64,000 bases of DNA from Hygrophila difformis (Eukaryota > Streptophyta > Magnoliopsida > Lamiales > Acanthaceae), in the NCBI GenBank assembly GCA_030278955.1, contig JAOANR010000012.1, forward strand, positions 29,877,977 through 29,941,976, given 5' to 3'. Below the pieces are notes generated by a model that worked only from the letters and a program-made list of their open reading frames with translations, made no database searches and had not been told where the DNA came from. Within the stretch, counting starts at the first letter, position 1, and every line of letters begins with the position of its first letter. The position numbers were made by a program, and so were the translations under genes. Below, piece after piece: positions 33,579 to 46,132 of the stretch.

Positions 33579-35182
33579 GGTTTTTTATTAGGGTTTTTTG
33601 AATCGTCATATTTCTTATATCAAGTAAATAAATTGAGCTGGGGCTCATTTAATTTGATTCAAATTTCATTAAACTTGACTAAACTTGAAAAGTTTAAATT
33701 TGATTCAATCATTTAAGTAAATGAATTGAGCTCGATCTCATTTAATAATCATAAAATAAGCTAGTCGAGAATAGGTCCGGCTCAATTAAGCTCACTAAGA
33801 AGGTTTATATAAATAATTTTGAAAAAAAAAATATGTGTATATGTATAATTGAAAAACTTGACTTGATTCAAACTCAATTTATAGTTGATTTTCCAAAAAA
33901 AAACTCAATTTATAGTTCATTCAATTATCAGCTCAACTCGTCCATAAGAGAGAGTAATTTTATAACATCTCTACAGCATAAGAAGAGACACTTTTTAAAA
34001 GCTAACATTAAAAGAATTTTTTCTCAAAATATACCTAGGAGTTGTTTGTCATGGTTGAATGCAATTGAATTTTTTTATTTTTATGTTTTTTTTGCAATGG
34101 TTTAAATTACTTGGTGCAATTAGAGAGCAAAATGTGTAATGCTTTTTAAGAAGTGCAATTCCGTACTGAGTACTGACACAGATCCCAACTAGGCCCAATG
34201 GGCCCTCACTGTCCCAAAAAAAACCTCAATCCGTGGAGCCACCTTAAGGTGAGGTGGGGAAAAGGACTTCAAATTTCAATTTTTCAAGAGGAAACAAAAT
34301 AAACAAAAAAACAAAAACAAAATCTTGCCATTTTTGAGTGGGTTCACTATTTTTTACTTCTTTTTTTTTGTATTACGTTTGAAATTTTTAAATGTATTTT
34401 GTCTTTTATATAGAAAAAGATCCAAAACATTAGAGCCATTTCTAGAAATAGCATGGTGTGTGTTTAGCCTTCTGGTAATGCTACATCTTAGTTTTTATTT
34501 ATTTATTTTTTAAACTCGGAAAATGTGAGCATTAATTAGCTCCTGTAGTTTTGTCCTCTTCACATACAAAGCCATAATAACATGAAATCACAAATTAAAG
34601 TTCCCCAAAAAAAGAAATGTCAAATTGTAGTAAGTATTAAAAATAAATATGTGCATAGGAGTAAGGAGTGTGAAAGTGGGCAACACCACTCCGGAATTTA
34701 ATCCATTTTTGTTTACAATCACAAAAATTTGAATAGCATCTCCCATTTGAGTCTCATCAAACTTTATTGTAAATTACACCGCCACAATTAGGATAAGGAC
34801 TAAATATTATAAATGGCCAATTAAAAAATATAAACAACAGTCTTCAATATATAAATTATAGTACTGTTTTTTTTTTTTTTAAATAAAAACACACATACAC
34901 TCTTTAAAAACCATAAAACACACACTTACCCCATTTTTTTAAGCATAACGTCCTTATTTGCACGTATGTCAATGCATATTTTCAACAATTAATAACTCAA
35001 ATACGATACAAGTGAAAATTCTAAAATTTTAATTTTTAAAAACTAAAAGACAGGACGAATCCAATAATATTTCACTTGGTTATATTTTGTCTTCTATAAC
35101 TATAATAAAATAGAAGTCAAAGACTAAAAATATTATAATAAACAGTAAAAAACAAATCAAAACGTTACACAAAAAAAAAAAA

Positions 35183-35213
<31 letters not shown>

Positions 35214-35310
35214 GGAGGGCGTACATAGGGAAAAGACAAATGGTCGATAGACAAGCAAGCCAATGATGGATGTCCCTATCTTGTACCATTGTGTTGTGTA
35301 GTAAGAGCCT
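33579..35310. other. Intergenic spacer with decayed MITE core
   Basis: No gene. AT-rich with repeated TTTAATTTGATTCAAATT-like words near 33630-33720. A MITE core (ACGAATCCAATAATATTTCACTT region, 34970-35150) ends in an (AAC)n microsatellite (35184-35212) and CGGAGGGCGTA; its left end is too decayed to bound. Confidence 0.55.
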
Positions 35311-35313
35311 TAT

Positions 35314-35562
35314 GGCCCTGTTTGGCAATTAGCTTTTAACTGATTTGTGAGTGGCATTAGTTAACATTAATTATTTGACAATTTCGAGGCTAATTTTTTA
35401 CCTAAAATAAGCTAAAATATAAAATGTTGTTATTTGCAGCGGTTTCAAAAAGAGCTGATTGAACACTATTTTAAGTTATTTTGTCTTTTTAAATAAGTTA
35501 TTTTATCTCATATTGTGAGACAAATTAGCTAATTGGATTTAACTATTTTACCAAACAAGGCC
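35314..35562. mobile_element. Tourist-type MITE, copy 1
   Basis: The ends GGCCCTGTTTGG and (reverse) GGCCTTGTTTGG are flanked by TAT (35311-35313, 35563-35565). The interior words AGCTAAAAT and TATTTGCAGCGGTTTCAAA are shared with the copies at 35757, 36174 and 56035. Confidence 0.85.
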
Positions 35563-35756
35563 TATATATGTATTATTACTATTTCTTTCACATCAAAATG
35601 GCACTTATTATTGCCTTAAAACAAGGGAGCCTTTAGGATTTAAATGGTGTCAATTTTTGAGGGCTACTCTACTCCTCCTATCCTAATCCTTACTTATCTA
35701 TTTGGCGTCACTCTGTGTATTGCCTCTTGCAACAACCAATTTGAGAGAAAATTTTA

Positions 35757-36020
35757 GTTCATGTTTGACAATTAGTTGTTAATTGTTAACTGATTATGTG
35801 AGCAATAAATTAGTTAAAATTATCTATTTGGCAATTTCAATATCAACTTTTTGCCTATATATAATAAGCTGAAATTCAAAATGCCGCTCTTTGCAGCGAA
35901 TTCAATAATAACTTATTGGACATTGTTTTACGGAATTTTGTTTCTTTAAAGAAGTTATTTTGTCTCACAATGTCTCACAAATGAACTGATTCAATTTAGC
36001 TATTTTGCCAAACACCCCCT
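35757..36020. mobile_element. Tourist-type MITE, copy 2 (diverged)
   Basis: Same family as 35314-35562 (AGTTGTTAATTGTTAACTG, CTCTTTGCAGCGAATTCAA, GCTATTTTGCCAAACA). The ends have drifted, so exact limits are uncertain. Confidence 0.65.
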
Positions 36021-36173
36021 AGTCTTTCGTGACGCGATACTTACTCACTTACAGTAACATATATGAATTCATAGGATATAAAATTCTTATTTTGTAATTT
36101 ATCAATCAATAAATTAAATTTCCCATTTAAGCTTGAGTCAGTTCCACCCAACACAAACTTAATTTTGAATCTA

Positions 36174-36408
36174 TGTGTATGTTTGGGAATTAGCTCTGTT
36201 AACTAATTATGTGAGTAATAATTAGTAAAAATTAACTGTTTGACAACTCTTTGCCTAAAATGAGTTAAAATTCAAAATACTGCTATTTGCAGCGATTTCA
36301 AAAAGAACTAATTGAACACTGTTTTAAGTTATTTTTTCAAAATAAGCTAATTATCTCACATTGTTCACCAAAATAGTTGATTCCATTAGTTGTTTTACCA
36401 ATCAGGCC
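36174..36408. mobile_element. Tourist-type MITE, copy 3
   Basis: Same family (GTTTGGGAATTAGCTCTG, TGCTATTTGCAGCGATTTCA, TTTTACCAATCAGGCC). The left limit is approximate. Confidence 0.7.
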
Positions 36409-37371
36409 TTTTTTCTTTCTTTTTTTTTAATGAAACATGATGTATAATATATGTACAAGAGAAAGGGAGTGTGCTTTTTCGCAACCCCATCCAAAATGCC
36501 TTAGTACTCCATTATTTTATGAAAAGAGAGAATGAGACCCAAACGATGCACAATGAGCCCATCTCAAATAGAACTTATTACAGTTTTAGGGCCTTTTGGC
36601 TTTAAAAGCCCAAATCAGAAAAAAATTGTTTATCGTCCATTCATAGAACTGTTACTGTGCTACCCCATTTTATTTTTGGAAGAACGGTACATACTAGATA
36701 AAGGGAGCTAATTTTTTTTTTTAATAAATAAATAAATAAATAAATAAATAAAAAAAAAAAAAAAAAAAAAAACTGTTTACCGCATTCTGTCTTGGCACAC
36801 ATGAATGTCACAATTCTATACACTGAATGGTTGATTCTCTTGGCACACATGGGTATATGGACATTTTGTTTGCACATATGAGACATTCTATTTCACTTTA
36901 ATAGACATTTTATTACATGGTTTGGGCATTCTATTTCACTTTGATACACATTTTGTTTGCAAATATATGACGTTCTGTAAAGAAAGTAATCATTCACATT
37001 TTCACATTTATAATTACGTATTTAACTTTAGTATTAATCTAAACCATTTGATTGAAAATTAGATCCAGAGGCCAAGATACGTTATACTGGAAAAAATATT
37101 TCCAGTACAGGAACCAGAAATCAAATCCATCACATGCATGTCACGCAATTTGCACTATGAAATATGAACCCAGTTTTCCGACCTACACACATGACACAAC
37201 ACAAGCATACATAAATTCACAAATCACACATATCCCTCATGCATAAACATAACACATTTGTACTTCAATTTGTAAATCTGCAACTTTCAGCGACAGACAA
37301 TTTATTTAAAAAAAAGATAATCAGAATTTCATTATTCTTTTAATTGAATGCTCAAAAAATTTGTACCAGCC
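36409..37371. other. Intergenic spacer downstream of PheRS
   Basis: No gene. An (AAAT)n run passes into a long A tract at 36722-36772. Words such as GGCACACATG and GACATTCTATTTCACTTT are repeated at 36790-36950. The 3' end of the PheRS transcript should lie in 37200-37371. Confidence 0.55.
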
Positions 37372-40300
37372 TCATCTCAGAACAACCTTTAGCTTGCCTT
37401 CCACCTGCTCTCTCACTTTCCACTGTCATCACAAGTTGTAATACACCATATTATTTACATTTTCCCGCTGCCATTGTCCGATAGCTGATAGCATAATGTG
37501 AAAACGCATTGTTAATAGTATAGTACCTGTAGATCATTTATCTCTTCATCTGTGAGGGACCGTTCCATTGACCTGTATGCAATCCGGTAACAGTGACTGG
37601 TCATTCCTTTCTTGTTTGTGAAGTTGTCGATCAATTTCACCTACAGACACAGACCAAATCTTTTCCCTCACAGCGTAGGAAGAATGAAAATACCAGGAAA
37701 AATACTGTGAGGCATCATTATTCATTACCTCCTCCACAAGATCCCCAGCAATGCCTCTGACAACTTCACACAAGTTGTTTTCAGTAAATGAATCACTTAT
37801 CCAGAAACTCATGTCCTTGTAACATGGGGGATACTGCAAAGAGTAACAGTTGAAAGGAAAGTTTTAGACAAATGCTAGATTTTATCTTGATACTGTATCA
37901 TGATATGAATAAAAGCCTCAAGAACGGTTCATACCTTTGAAAATGGTTTAAACTTTACCCCAAGCTGTCCTTTGGAGAACTACATGAAATTTAAGAAACT
38001 TTTCAACTGCTCAAGATTTGTGAAAACAACCACTTTACCCCTGGTAACAAACATGTCAAAGATCAATGTACCTGTGAGGTGAACCGCTCATCTGTGGTCC
38101 AGAACAGACGGATATCAGGAATGTCAAACAAAACCATTGCTAATCGCTCCAGTCCAAGCCCAAAAGCCCAAGCAACATTGTCCACCCTACCACTTCTTTT
38201 CAATATTTCTTGCTCCATCACTCCACAACCCAACACTTCCAACCATTCTTCCTGGAAATGTTTGTTCATATTGTCAAAATCGGGCATGGATGTGGAATTA
38301 CTTTTTCTTCAAAAAAGATACTACTAAATATGGATGTTGTAGTGACCAATATTTCCAATATACGCAAGGCACCTTGAAAAAAATCTCCAACTCAAATGAG
38401 GGATTGGTGAAAGGAAAATATGTGTCCACCCAACGCATTTCCACGCCACCTGAAATCGTTTCCAAGATGAGATTTGTTTATATATACAAATGAAAATAGC
38501 AGATGAGGTTTGTGTGTATATAGGTCGGACCATAAAGCCCCAGGTAAGTACAATTCAACAAAGTTTTGAGGATAATAGACAACTAGAGAGTTGAAACGCC
38601 ATAAACATATAATACATGGCTAGATCTCCATGGCCAGGCCACAGTTTTCTTTCACATGCAAAGAACACAGTTAATTTTATGCATATTTTGGCTCTACTAA
38701 TTCAGTTTCCACTGTCCGGTAATGTTTAGGCCTTTTAATGTACATTCACTAAAAACAATTGTTCATTGAGAGTGCCCGACTATGCAAAACAAAGTAATAG
38801 CATAAAGTATTATTTCATCTAAAGGTTTAAGTGGTAGAATAAACAACTTAACTAAAACAGCAGAAGAATTGATTCAGCTTCAAAATATCAGCAATCAATA
38901 ACTAAATATGGATAGTTGGATACCAATGGTCCAACCCCCAACATATTATTTCAGATAAACGAATATTTAAGTGAATCCTACCAAACAAATGCCGCGCCAG
39001 ACCCTGGAGACATTTCTTTAGATCTTCAGCTGCATATGATGTAGCATCAGTGCCAGATCCTTCCCAGTCAGCTGGAGTAAAAACACGTACACCTTCCATC
39101 TATGTCATGTAGAAGAATATCTTTGAAGAAGAAAATCATAAAACATTTTGAAGAAAGATAACACACCAATACAGACCTGATGAAAAACGGGATAGTGAGT
39201 GGAGTCGATAGAGTCTCTGCGGTAAACATCTCCAGTGACGAGGAAATGAGTATGCCCTTCCCGGAGCAGCTCTGCTTGATGTGCACTTGTATGGCACCTC
39301 AAAACAGTTTGAGAATCCACGTAATATGTGTCATTGTAACTTCTGCTTACATGATCAGCAGGCACCAATACATCATCAAAATTCTGAAAAATCATAAATC
39401 ATTCAGATATCTCATGGACAGTTGAAACATAATAAGCATGCCACCATGACATGAAACACCGAATGAAACTAATGAATGAAGTGAGCTTGCTCAAACTTTC
39501 AATCAAAGAAAAATGAGTTAAAAGAAAAGTAGACAGATCAAAATATTTACAGAAAGGAATACCCGTCAATAAATGATAGAATAACATACCGCTTTGACCG
39601 AAACTATCGGGCATAAATTATCGAACTTGACAAATTTGTTGGGGTAGTTGGTATCAAAATAGTCAAATATTGCATTCTTTAGTATGCCAAGGGGATGCTG
39701 ATCCCTCCTATGAAGCTGCATCCCAAGCTTTGAGAATATTGAATCGGGAACATTGTTTGTTGGGTCATCCTTCACTATTTCTGTGTGCATATAAATTCAT
39801 CATACAATGCCTTGAAACTAGAGGCATGTTTCACAATTACCCAACTTGGCAGTTTACATTCAAGCTCAAAACACTATTCCAAAGTTCATAAGTCCTTCAA
39901 ACATCAAAATAAACACGCAGTTAAAACTGCCAATGCCATAAAAGAAAATAGACAGTGTCTGTCACAAGATTGTGAATCATGATATAGACTGCAATTAATG
40001 CTGTGGGGGACAAGGGGGGCAGGCAAAAAAACACAGGGGATCAAAGATAAGAACCTTGCAGCAATCAACAACAATAAGAGCAATTACTAAGCAAAATATT
40101 AACAGAAATTAAGGAACAAGAACAAACAACCATTAAATAGTTAACAGTAGAGAAATTAGGAGAAACTCATTTATCTTATTCAAACTCAAGCTAAAAAGAT
40201 AAAAAGCTTCGACTCCCAGAAACAGGCCGTAAAGTGTACCAAGAACGTTAGATGCAGAGTGATTATCAGAATTTTATAGTATATATATCAAGCCCCGGGA

Positions 40301-40640
40301 AATTGCCCGTGATAAGGGCTGGTGTCTAGTTGACACCTTCTTAGCGACATTGGGCTAGCAGCCGCTTAGGTTAGGAAAACCTAAATTTTCTTTAAGAAAC
40401 GTTGGTGATGCAGAAGCAAGTAAATAGGATAATGAAAATTTTACCATCTCTAGCGAGCTTGGTGCCCCCAAGGTCAACAAGATGAGCGGTTAGTGGTTGC
40501 ACCCGCCCCCTTTTATGGGAGTGAGAAGGAAAAACGGCGGCGGAGGAGGTGGAGAAAGATGAGCAGCTCTGGAAGCAGCACAAGCCTAGGGTTCTCGATG
40601 TACGGAGTAATAAGGTGGAATTTGCGAGTGAAAATGCCAT
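37372..40640 (-). CDS. Phenylalanyl-tRNA synthetase, chloroplast/mitochondrial, ten coding exons
   Basis: It charges tRNA-Phe with phenylalanine in chloroplasts and mitochondria as a single-chain enzyme, unlike the two-subunit cytosolic form. Proposed exons, from the start: 40445-40640, 39590-39780, 39177-39383, 38982-39099, 38373-38449, 38072-38251, 37935-37979, 37729-37833, 37527-37640, 37372-37422. All have GT-AG borders and join in frame to 1284 bp, 427 aa; the plant family is about 430 aa. A Ser/Arg-rich transit peptide ([12 protein letters not shown]) leads. The class II catalytic core includes [47 protein letters not shown] (motif 2) and [14 protein letters not shown] near residue 292 (motif 3). 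The C-terminal anticodon-binding domain (about 339-427) starts [11 protein letters not shown]. The start is the first ATG giving a transit peptide in frame. No broken residue was seen. Confidence 0.95.
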
Positions 40641-40890
40641 GAAATGAAATGGAATGGATGGTGTGATCTCGGTCTGGTTTCGCAAAATCCTTGTGGATAA
40701 GCAGCTGAGTGCTGGCTGCTTATTGTTCAATCATTCCTGAACTGAACAACGAGCAATGACCATTGGATGGATGTAGAATTCAATCTGGCGTTTAGACTAA
40801 TGACTTGTGAAAGGGGATAAACCAGAAGACAAAAAGGACAGAGAACAAACGCATCATTGGCTTGAATGAGAATGAGAATGAAGATAGTAC

Positions 40891-40960
40891 CTGAAGAGGC
40901 GGCGGAAGCGCGAGCCGAGGGTGGGGCGACTGCGGGGGGGCGGGGGGTTATAGTCATCAT
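40891..40960 (-). other. Possible upstream leader exon of PheRS
   Basis: A minus-strand ATGATGACT frame (from 40960) ends at a good donor, CTTCAG|GTACT (near 40895), 250 bp upstream of the main start. It could be a 5' untranslated or alternative first exon. No acceptor was fixed, so this is a suggestion only. Confidence 0.25.
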
Positions 40961-41119
40961 CTAATCTAATCGTAGCACTTATTTAGGAATGGATGAAGTA
41001 CTATCGTAATCTTCAACTCAAAATTTTATGAATAATCTTGTTGGGTTCATCTAATCTAATCGTAGCACTTATTTAGGAATGGATGAAGTACTATGGTAAT
41101 CTTCAACTCAAAATTTTAT
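40959..41119. repeat. Tandem duplication upstream of PheRS
   Basis: CATCTAATCTAATCGTAGCA through TCAACTCAAAATTTTAT (about 73 bp) occurs at 40959-41029 and again at 41049-41119. The copies differ by a single base (CTATCGTAAT / CTATGGTAAT) and are spaced by 18 bp. The second copy ends at a Stowaway TA. Confidence 0.85.
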
Positions 41120-41120
41120 A

Positions 41121-41353
41121 CTTCCTCCGTATCACACTTTTAATCAATCATATTTTTAATCATTAATACTCATGTTTGGTACAAGTAAAAATTCTAAAAA
41201 TTCAATATTTAAAAACTACACGACGAAAATAATCTAACAAGATCTCACTTTGCTATATTTTAATTTATATAACTATGATAAAACTTTAATTGAAAGTCTG
41301 TGTGTGAATAATGTCAATTATTCCAATATCAAAACATACAAATACTGAGGTAG
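41121..41353. mobile_element. Stowaway-type MITE
   Basis: The ends CTTCCTCCGTATCACA and (reverse) CTACCTCAGTATTTG are flanked by TA (41119-41120, 41354-41355). The interior has the shared core AATCTAACAAGATCTCACTT. Confidence 0.78.
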
Positions 41354-41536
41354 TATATATTTTACTGTACACTAATTCTATTATGGTTATTCATTAAATT
41401 TATAATTTTTTACTAGTTTTCTTCAACTCAGAACTCCATATTTACCTCTAATAAAATATTTTATTTTGATTCCATACTATTTATATTATACGTATTTCAT
41501 TTATCAATTAAATTTAATACATACTTTTTACATATA

Positions 41537-41796
41537 CTTCTTCCATTTGGTAAAGATTGCCCCATTGGAAGTTTTGGTACTATTCACTCATACAGTCTTA
41601 CTTAAAGTTTTATCATAGTTATACTGGTTAAAATATAGTCAAGTGAGATCTTGTTGGATTCTTCTCATCATGTAATTTTTAAATATCAAACTTTTAAAAT
41701 TTTTACTTATACCAAACTTAAATTATTAATTGTTTAAAATGTGCATTGGACTGCACAGTGGGTGGGTCCATAGCAAATAAACAAAAACAGAGAAAG
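41537..41796. mobile_element. Stowaway-type MITE, reverse core
   Basis: The left CTTCTTCCATTTGG and right (reverse) CTTTCTCTGTTTTTG ends are flanked by TA. The core AAGTGAGATCTTGTTGGATT is in reverse orientation to the copy at 41121. Confidence 0.72.
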
Positions 41797-41937
41797 TATA
41801 AAATTTAATTTTTATATTTTAAATTATTTAATTAAAGTAAAATAATTAAAAGCAAAAAAATGAAAAAGATAAAGATAAAACAAATAAAAAGTAAATAAAA
41901 TATAAAAGAAAAAGAAAAAAAGAAAATGGATATTCAC

Positions 41938-42072
41938 AGAGCACCGCAGCGGTGCACTGTTGAGAGACGCCATTTTGGCGATAGCATGGTGGATTTTTGT
42001 GTGCCGATTGGAGCTCCCGCTCCGGCATTTCTCCAGTCTATCACAGGAGTAGAGGCCCCATTGGAGATGGTC
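41938..42072. mobile_element. Harbinger-type end fragment
   Basis: CCCCATTGGAGATGGTC followed by TAA is the reverse of a Tourist/Harbinger end (GACCATCTCCAATGGGG). It is GC-richer than its surroundings and holds short inverted words (CACCGCAGCGGTG). The matching left end was not found. Confidence 0.45.
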
Positions 42073-42179
42073 TAACGCTTCGAAACATATGTGCGCGCTC
42101 TGCTCCATCCGTCCAATTTATTTTTTTTTTTTGCTTAAAAAAATTTCTGTTTTTCTATTATCACCTATTTTAATAAGTT

Positions 42180-42328
42180 AAAAATTATTTGTATGAGGAC
42201 TTAACCTAAGACTTCCAATCTGAATGTTGGAAGTTCGATTTCCAATCGGTCTTTTATCCCTCTCATTTATTTCATTTATAATTTGTGTTGCATAGACCCA
42301 TTTCCTAGCCTGTTCAGCCAAAAAAAAG
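42180..42328 (+). mobile_element. tRNA-derived SINE (family 1)
   Basis: The head GAGGACTTAACCTAAGACTT, then CTGAATGTTGGAAG, the B box GTTCGATTTCC (about 42234-42244), the body CTTTTATCCCTCTC and ATAATTTGTGTTGCATAG, and the end TGTTCAGCC plus an A tail (42320-42328). Confidence 0.75.
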
Positions 42329-42350
42329 TAAATTGAAAAATTATTAGAAA

Positions 42351-42382
42351 CTAGCTTTTTTGACCCGCGCGTTGCGCACGGA
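42351..42382 (-). mobile_element. Helitron 3' terminus
   Basis: On the minus strand: stem-loop CCGTGCGCAACGCGCGGG (42381-42364), a nine-base spacer, CTAG (42354-42351) and T. It has the same design and similar bases as 5556-5587. The body should extend right, over the broken PPR gene. No 5' TC end was identified. Confidence 0.6.
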
Positions 42383-42662
42383 CGTGTTGCTTTCTTTCTT
42401 ATTATGAATAAAACTAATAATTTTAATTGGATGAACAAAATAAATACGTAGAAGTTTAGAGTTTAGAATTTAGAATTCATAATTAATGATAGTTTTCAAA
42501 TGTGATAATTTTGAGTAATGGTTTAAAGTTTATAGTTCGAAAATTAAAAGTTGAGGATGAATAGAGTTTAGAGTTTAACAATCGAGTTTAGAATTTCTTT
42601 GTTAAAATATAAAATATTTATTATTTATCAAGATTATAGCATGCCAACTATCTAATTCAACT

Positions 42663-43398
42663 AGCTTTCCATCTTCTGGAATTATAAATTCAAGCACTTC
42701 AGTTGCCAATGGTGGATAGTCTTTTCACAAATATTTGAACAATGTACCATATGTGAAGGAATCAGGTTGAATTCCTCAATCGAACAATTCCTTGTACAAC
42801 TTGAAAACCTCCTGGTGATAGTACACATTCATTAAAATAGTGTATGTTTATTTATTAGGAGATATTCATTTCATTTGCATTTCCGAAAGCAGCTTATAAC
42901 CTCCATCTTCTTTTCCAATTTTGCAAAGGCCATTCAATATAGCATTATATGTGATCACATTCGGGGAAATACCTTTCTCTAGCATTCTGGAGAAATATAC
43001 AAATGCTTGTTCTAGTGGTTCTTCAGCAGCATGTGCATAAATTAATATAGTGTATGCCACAAATGTCAGAGGATAACCTCTTCTCACCATTTATTGAAAC
43101 ACCTCTCTGGCTTTCATAAGGTACCCAAATTCCAAGCAATCATAGATAATGCCTGTATAGGAAACAATAGCAGGCACAATTCCATCCCGAATCATTTTCT
43201 GCAGTGGATCATAAGCTTCCCTTAAATTGCTCAATTTAGAAATACCATCAACAAAGATATTATACATTATCATATCATGTGGGAACCCCTCTTCTTGCAG
43301 TCTAAAGGCAGTAAATATGTCACTCAGCTTCAATTCACTGCTACATGGTATGGAACATGATAGGGCACCAGTCATTTCTTCAGAAAACCATTCAGCCC
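42663..43398 (-). pseudogene. Pentatricopeptide repeat (PPR) protein fragment
   Basis: PPR proteins bind organellar RNA. The minus strand reads several 35-residue PPR units, such as DMIMYNIFVDGISKLSNLREAY, VSYTGIIYDCLEFGYLMKAREVF, LTFVAYTILIYAH and NVITYNAILNGLCKIGKEDGGY. An in-frame stop (43091-43093) falls between AREVFQ and MVRRGY, where an intact copy would carry a codon such as GAA. A further stop (42866-42868) and others downstream follow, and remnants PDSFTYGTLFKYL run on to 42663. No targeting peptide or full repeat array is present, so it is a broken partial gene, perhaps carried by the Helitron ending at 42351. Confidence 0.85.
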
Positions 43399-43399
43399 T

Positions 43400-45425
43400 A
43401 AAATTAGAATTAGGTTCCGGTTACATTTAGAAAAATCCTTCATTTTGGATATAACAACGGTGATATCAATTATAAAACAACTACACATACAACATTCAGA
43501 ATATGTTTTTACTATAATAAGGTGAGGTTTATTGATTAATAAAACAAATTTTGAGATTTATTCATTCATAAAACACAATTGTTCATTTAATCTGGATTAT
43601 GGATAAATCAACACAATTTCTCATTTACTCGAGATTTCTGGCTCTCTTATTCAAACTAATTTATAACACTAATACACACCATAGATCATCATATCGATTT
43701 CTAGCTTTAATTCACATTCACCTAGATGCAAATACAAACAAAAAAAATAACAGTAAATTGATAGCAAATAGAGATGGAGAACATATCGGCTATAAATAAA
43801 ATCCTCCCTTCACAACTATAAATCAAAAAGTGTGATCAAAATCCATGCAAGATCATCCAAAGTCAGTCAAAAAGCGTTCGTCAAGATGATTAAAATCGAG
43901 AATGGAGAAAAAAGGGAAAATGAAAGTTATATCCAATTATTAATAAATACTAATTATCAAGCAAAAATCGAATAACGCCACATTGATACAAATTGATTAA
44001 AGCTAATCACACCTGAGCACAGCAAGCATTCGAAACCGAACTTGTAGTTTTTAATAGTAAAGCTAACAGTAGAAACTGGAGTACAATGTCTTCTGCAAGA
44101 TGATCAAAATCGAAATAAGAAAACTATACACAAATCTACAAAAGTAGCAGAACAATGATGATAGGTCATGATTTGATCAACAATGTGGAGACCTAAATTT
44201 ATTCTTTTTCAATGCCATTAAAAGAGATAAAAGCGTGAGTCATATGCAGCTTTCAGACCGAAACAAAAATTTAATATTTGCGCGTTTGAATAAGTTTCAC
44301 ATGTGAGACTCCCATGCAGCTTTCAGACCGAAACAAAAATTTTGCAATAAAAACACTCAATTACCTTTTTGAAGGCATTCAATTTTGTGGGGAGGGAGAC
44401 TAAACCCATTCATGTTTAAACTATAATTGGATAAAAATAATTAGATATCGACATCCCTTACTTAGGGAATCATAAAAATACAAATAAATGACACAATAGA
44501 AGTCATATATCAATATTACTTAAGTCATTAGACAATACTACTTATATTTGCACGCTTATTCACATGGGATCATGCAAATAAAGATCACAGGTGAGTGATT
44601 TATTAAAAGTTACTTTATAAACAAATATGTAAAACTATAAAAGAGGTTTAAGGGTGCTATACCTCATGGGGTAGGTAAGCATCAAGCAACACTGGTCGGT
44701 AGAATAGGAAGATGATCCAACTATGGCAGAACAGACGACATCAAAGGAATTTGATTTTTAGTTCGAACGAAGCTGCAATGGAGCTGAGTTTAGATGAACA
44801 ACAAAAACTTAGAAATATATATACATCATGAAAAAGCAACTGGGAATAATACGGTAAGTATAATTAATTAGAAATGAGTTATATAGAATTAATCAGCGCT
44901 GAGTTGTATCTTGATGATTACTCAGCGCCTATGTGTTTTTAAGAGGAGTTGATCTAAAAATAACATATAATAATTGATTAACCCTTTAAAATTAAGAAGG
45001 GTGAATTAAAATTAATAAGGACAATGGAGTCTATACAGGCTAAAAATATATCTATTCTCTAAAATAATTATTTGAATAATTATTTTTTCTTTATATTATT
45101 ATATAGTTTATTAATATTATTTACCATAAATTAGGATTGAAATTTGATTAAAATTTTCTATAGTAGAATACTTTTTTTTTTAAATATATATTTTGATAGA
45201 TCAACTATTTTTTTGTGTTTACACTATGCTACTTTTTTTTTAAAAATAATAATATAGATCTATATTGAGTAATAAGTGAAATGAAAACTTTAAATAATTT
45301 TTTGGATAATTTTTACTATAATTAATTAATAATTTAGATTTAATTAATAAATATATATGTTCAAAATATTTTTTGAATAATTATTTTTCTTTATATTATG
45401 CGGTTTATTAAAATTATTTTCTTAT
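43400..45425. other. Intergenic spacer
   Basis: No gene. A direct repeat of CATGCAGCTTTCAGACCGAA occurs at about 44244 and 44313. AATTAATCAGCGCTGAGTTG near 44886 has a relative near 46077. The rest is AT-rich. Confidence 0.5.
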
Positions 45426-45427
45426 AA

Positions 45428-45570
45428 CCAACAGTAGTTGGATTGAGTAGATTGGAGCTCTAGTTGCTTAAACAAGATCTCGGGTTTGAGCTTTATGGGT
45501 ATGCAAAAACTGCTTTAGGAGAGTCGCCCTTAATTGCCCGTGTGGCTTGGGGATACCCGGTTTCTCAAAG
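45428..45570 (+). mobile_element. tRNA-derived SINE (family 2)
   Basis: CAGTAGTTGGATTGAGTAG (head), TAGTTGCTTAAACAAGATC, the B box GGGTTTGAGC, then AGGAGAGTCGCCCTTAATTG, TGTGGCTTGGGGATACCCGG and TTTCTCAAAG. It is the plus-strand partner of 33400-33578. Confidence 0.78.
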
Positions 45571-46124
45571 AATTATTTTATTATGATAAGAATTAAATTC
45601 AAAATTCATCATAATACCAAAAATTAGGATTAAAATCTGATTAAAATTTTCTATATCGCAGCAGAATCATTTATTTTAAATATATATTTCGATAAATTAA
45701 CTCAAGTATGGTTAGAATTAATTAAATTTCTAATTTATTATATTGATTTAGATGAATACTTATTAATACTTTAGTGTTTCTCTAGCCTGTAGGTTGTGCA
45801 TAGCAAAAAATTACTTTCGACTCACATTTTAATACAACTAATATAATATTGAATATATATTTATATTATTAAAAAGTTTATAATATACGAGTTTAATTAA
45901 ATATTTATTAACCATCAAATATATTATAATTTTTTTTAAAATTTATATCTTTTGAAAATATAGAGAAAGATTTTTTGAAGATTTGTTTATGTATATAGAT
46001 TTATGATCTAAATATAATAGTAAAAGTTAATGATATGACAAGTATAATTAATGAGTGCTGACGTGTATCATGTATGATTAATCAGCGCTGACGTGAATTA
46101 GTTGTAGCAAAAAAGTATTCCATA
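45571..46124. other. Intergenic spacer
   Basis: AT-rich, no gene. Paired GTGCTGACGTG / GCGCTGACGTG words lie at 46055-46093. Confidence 0.5.
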
Positions 46125-46132
46125 TTTATTAT

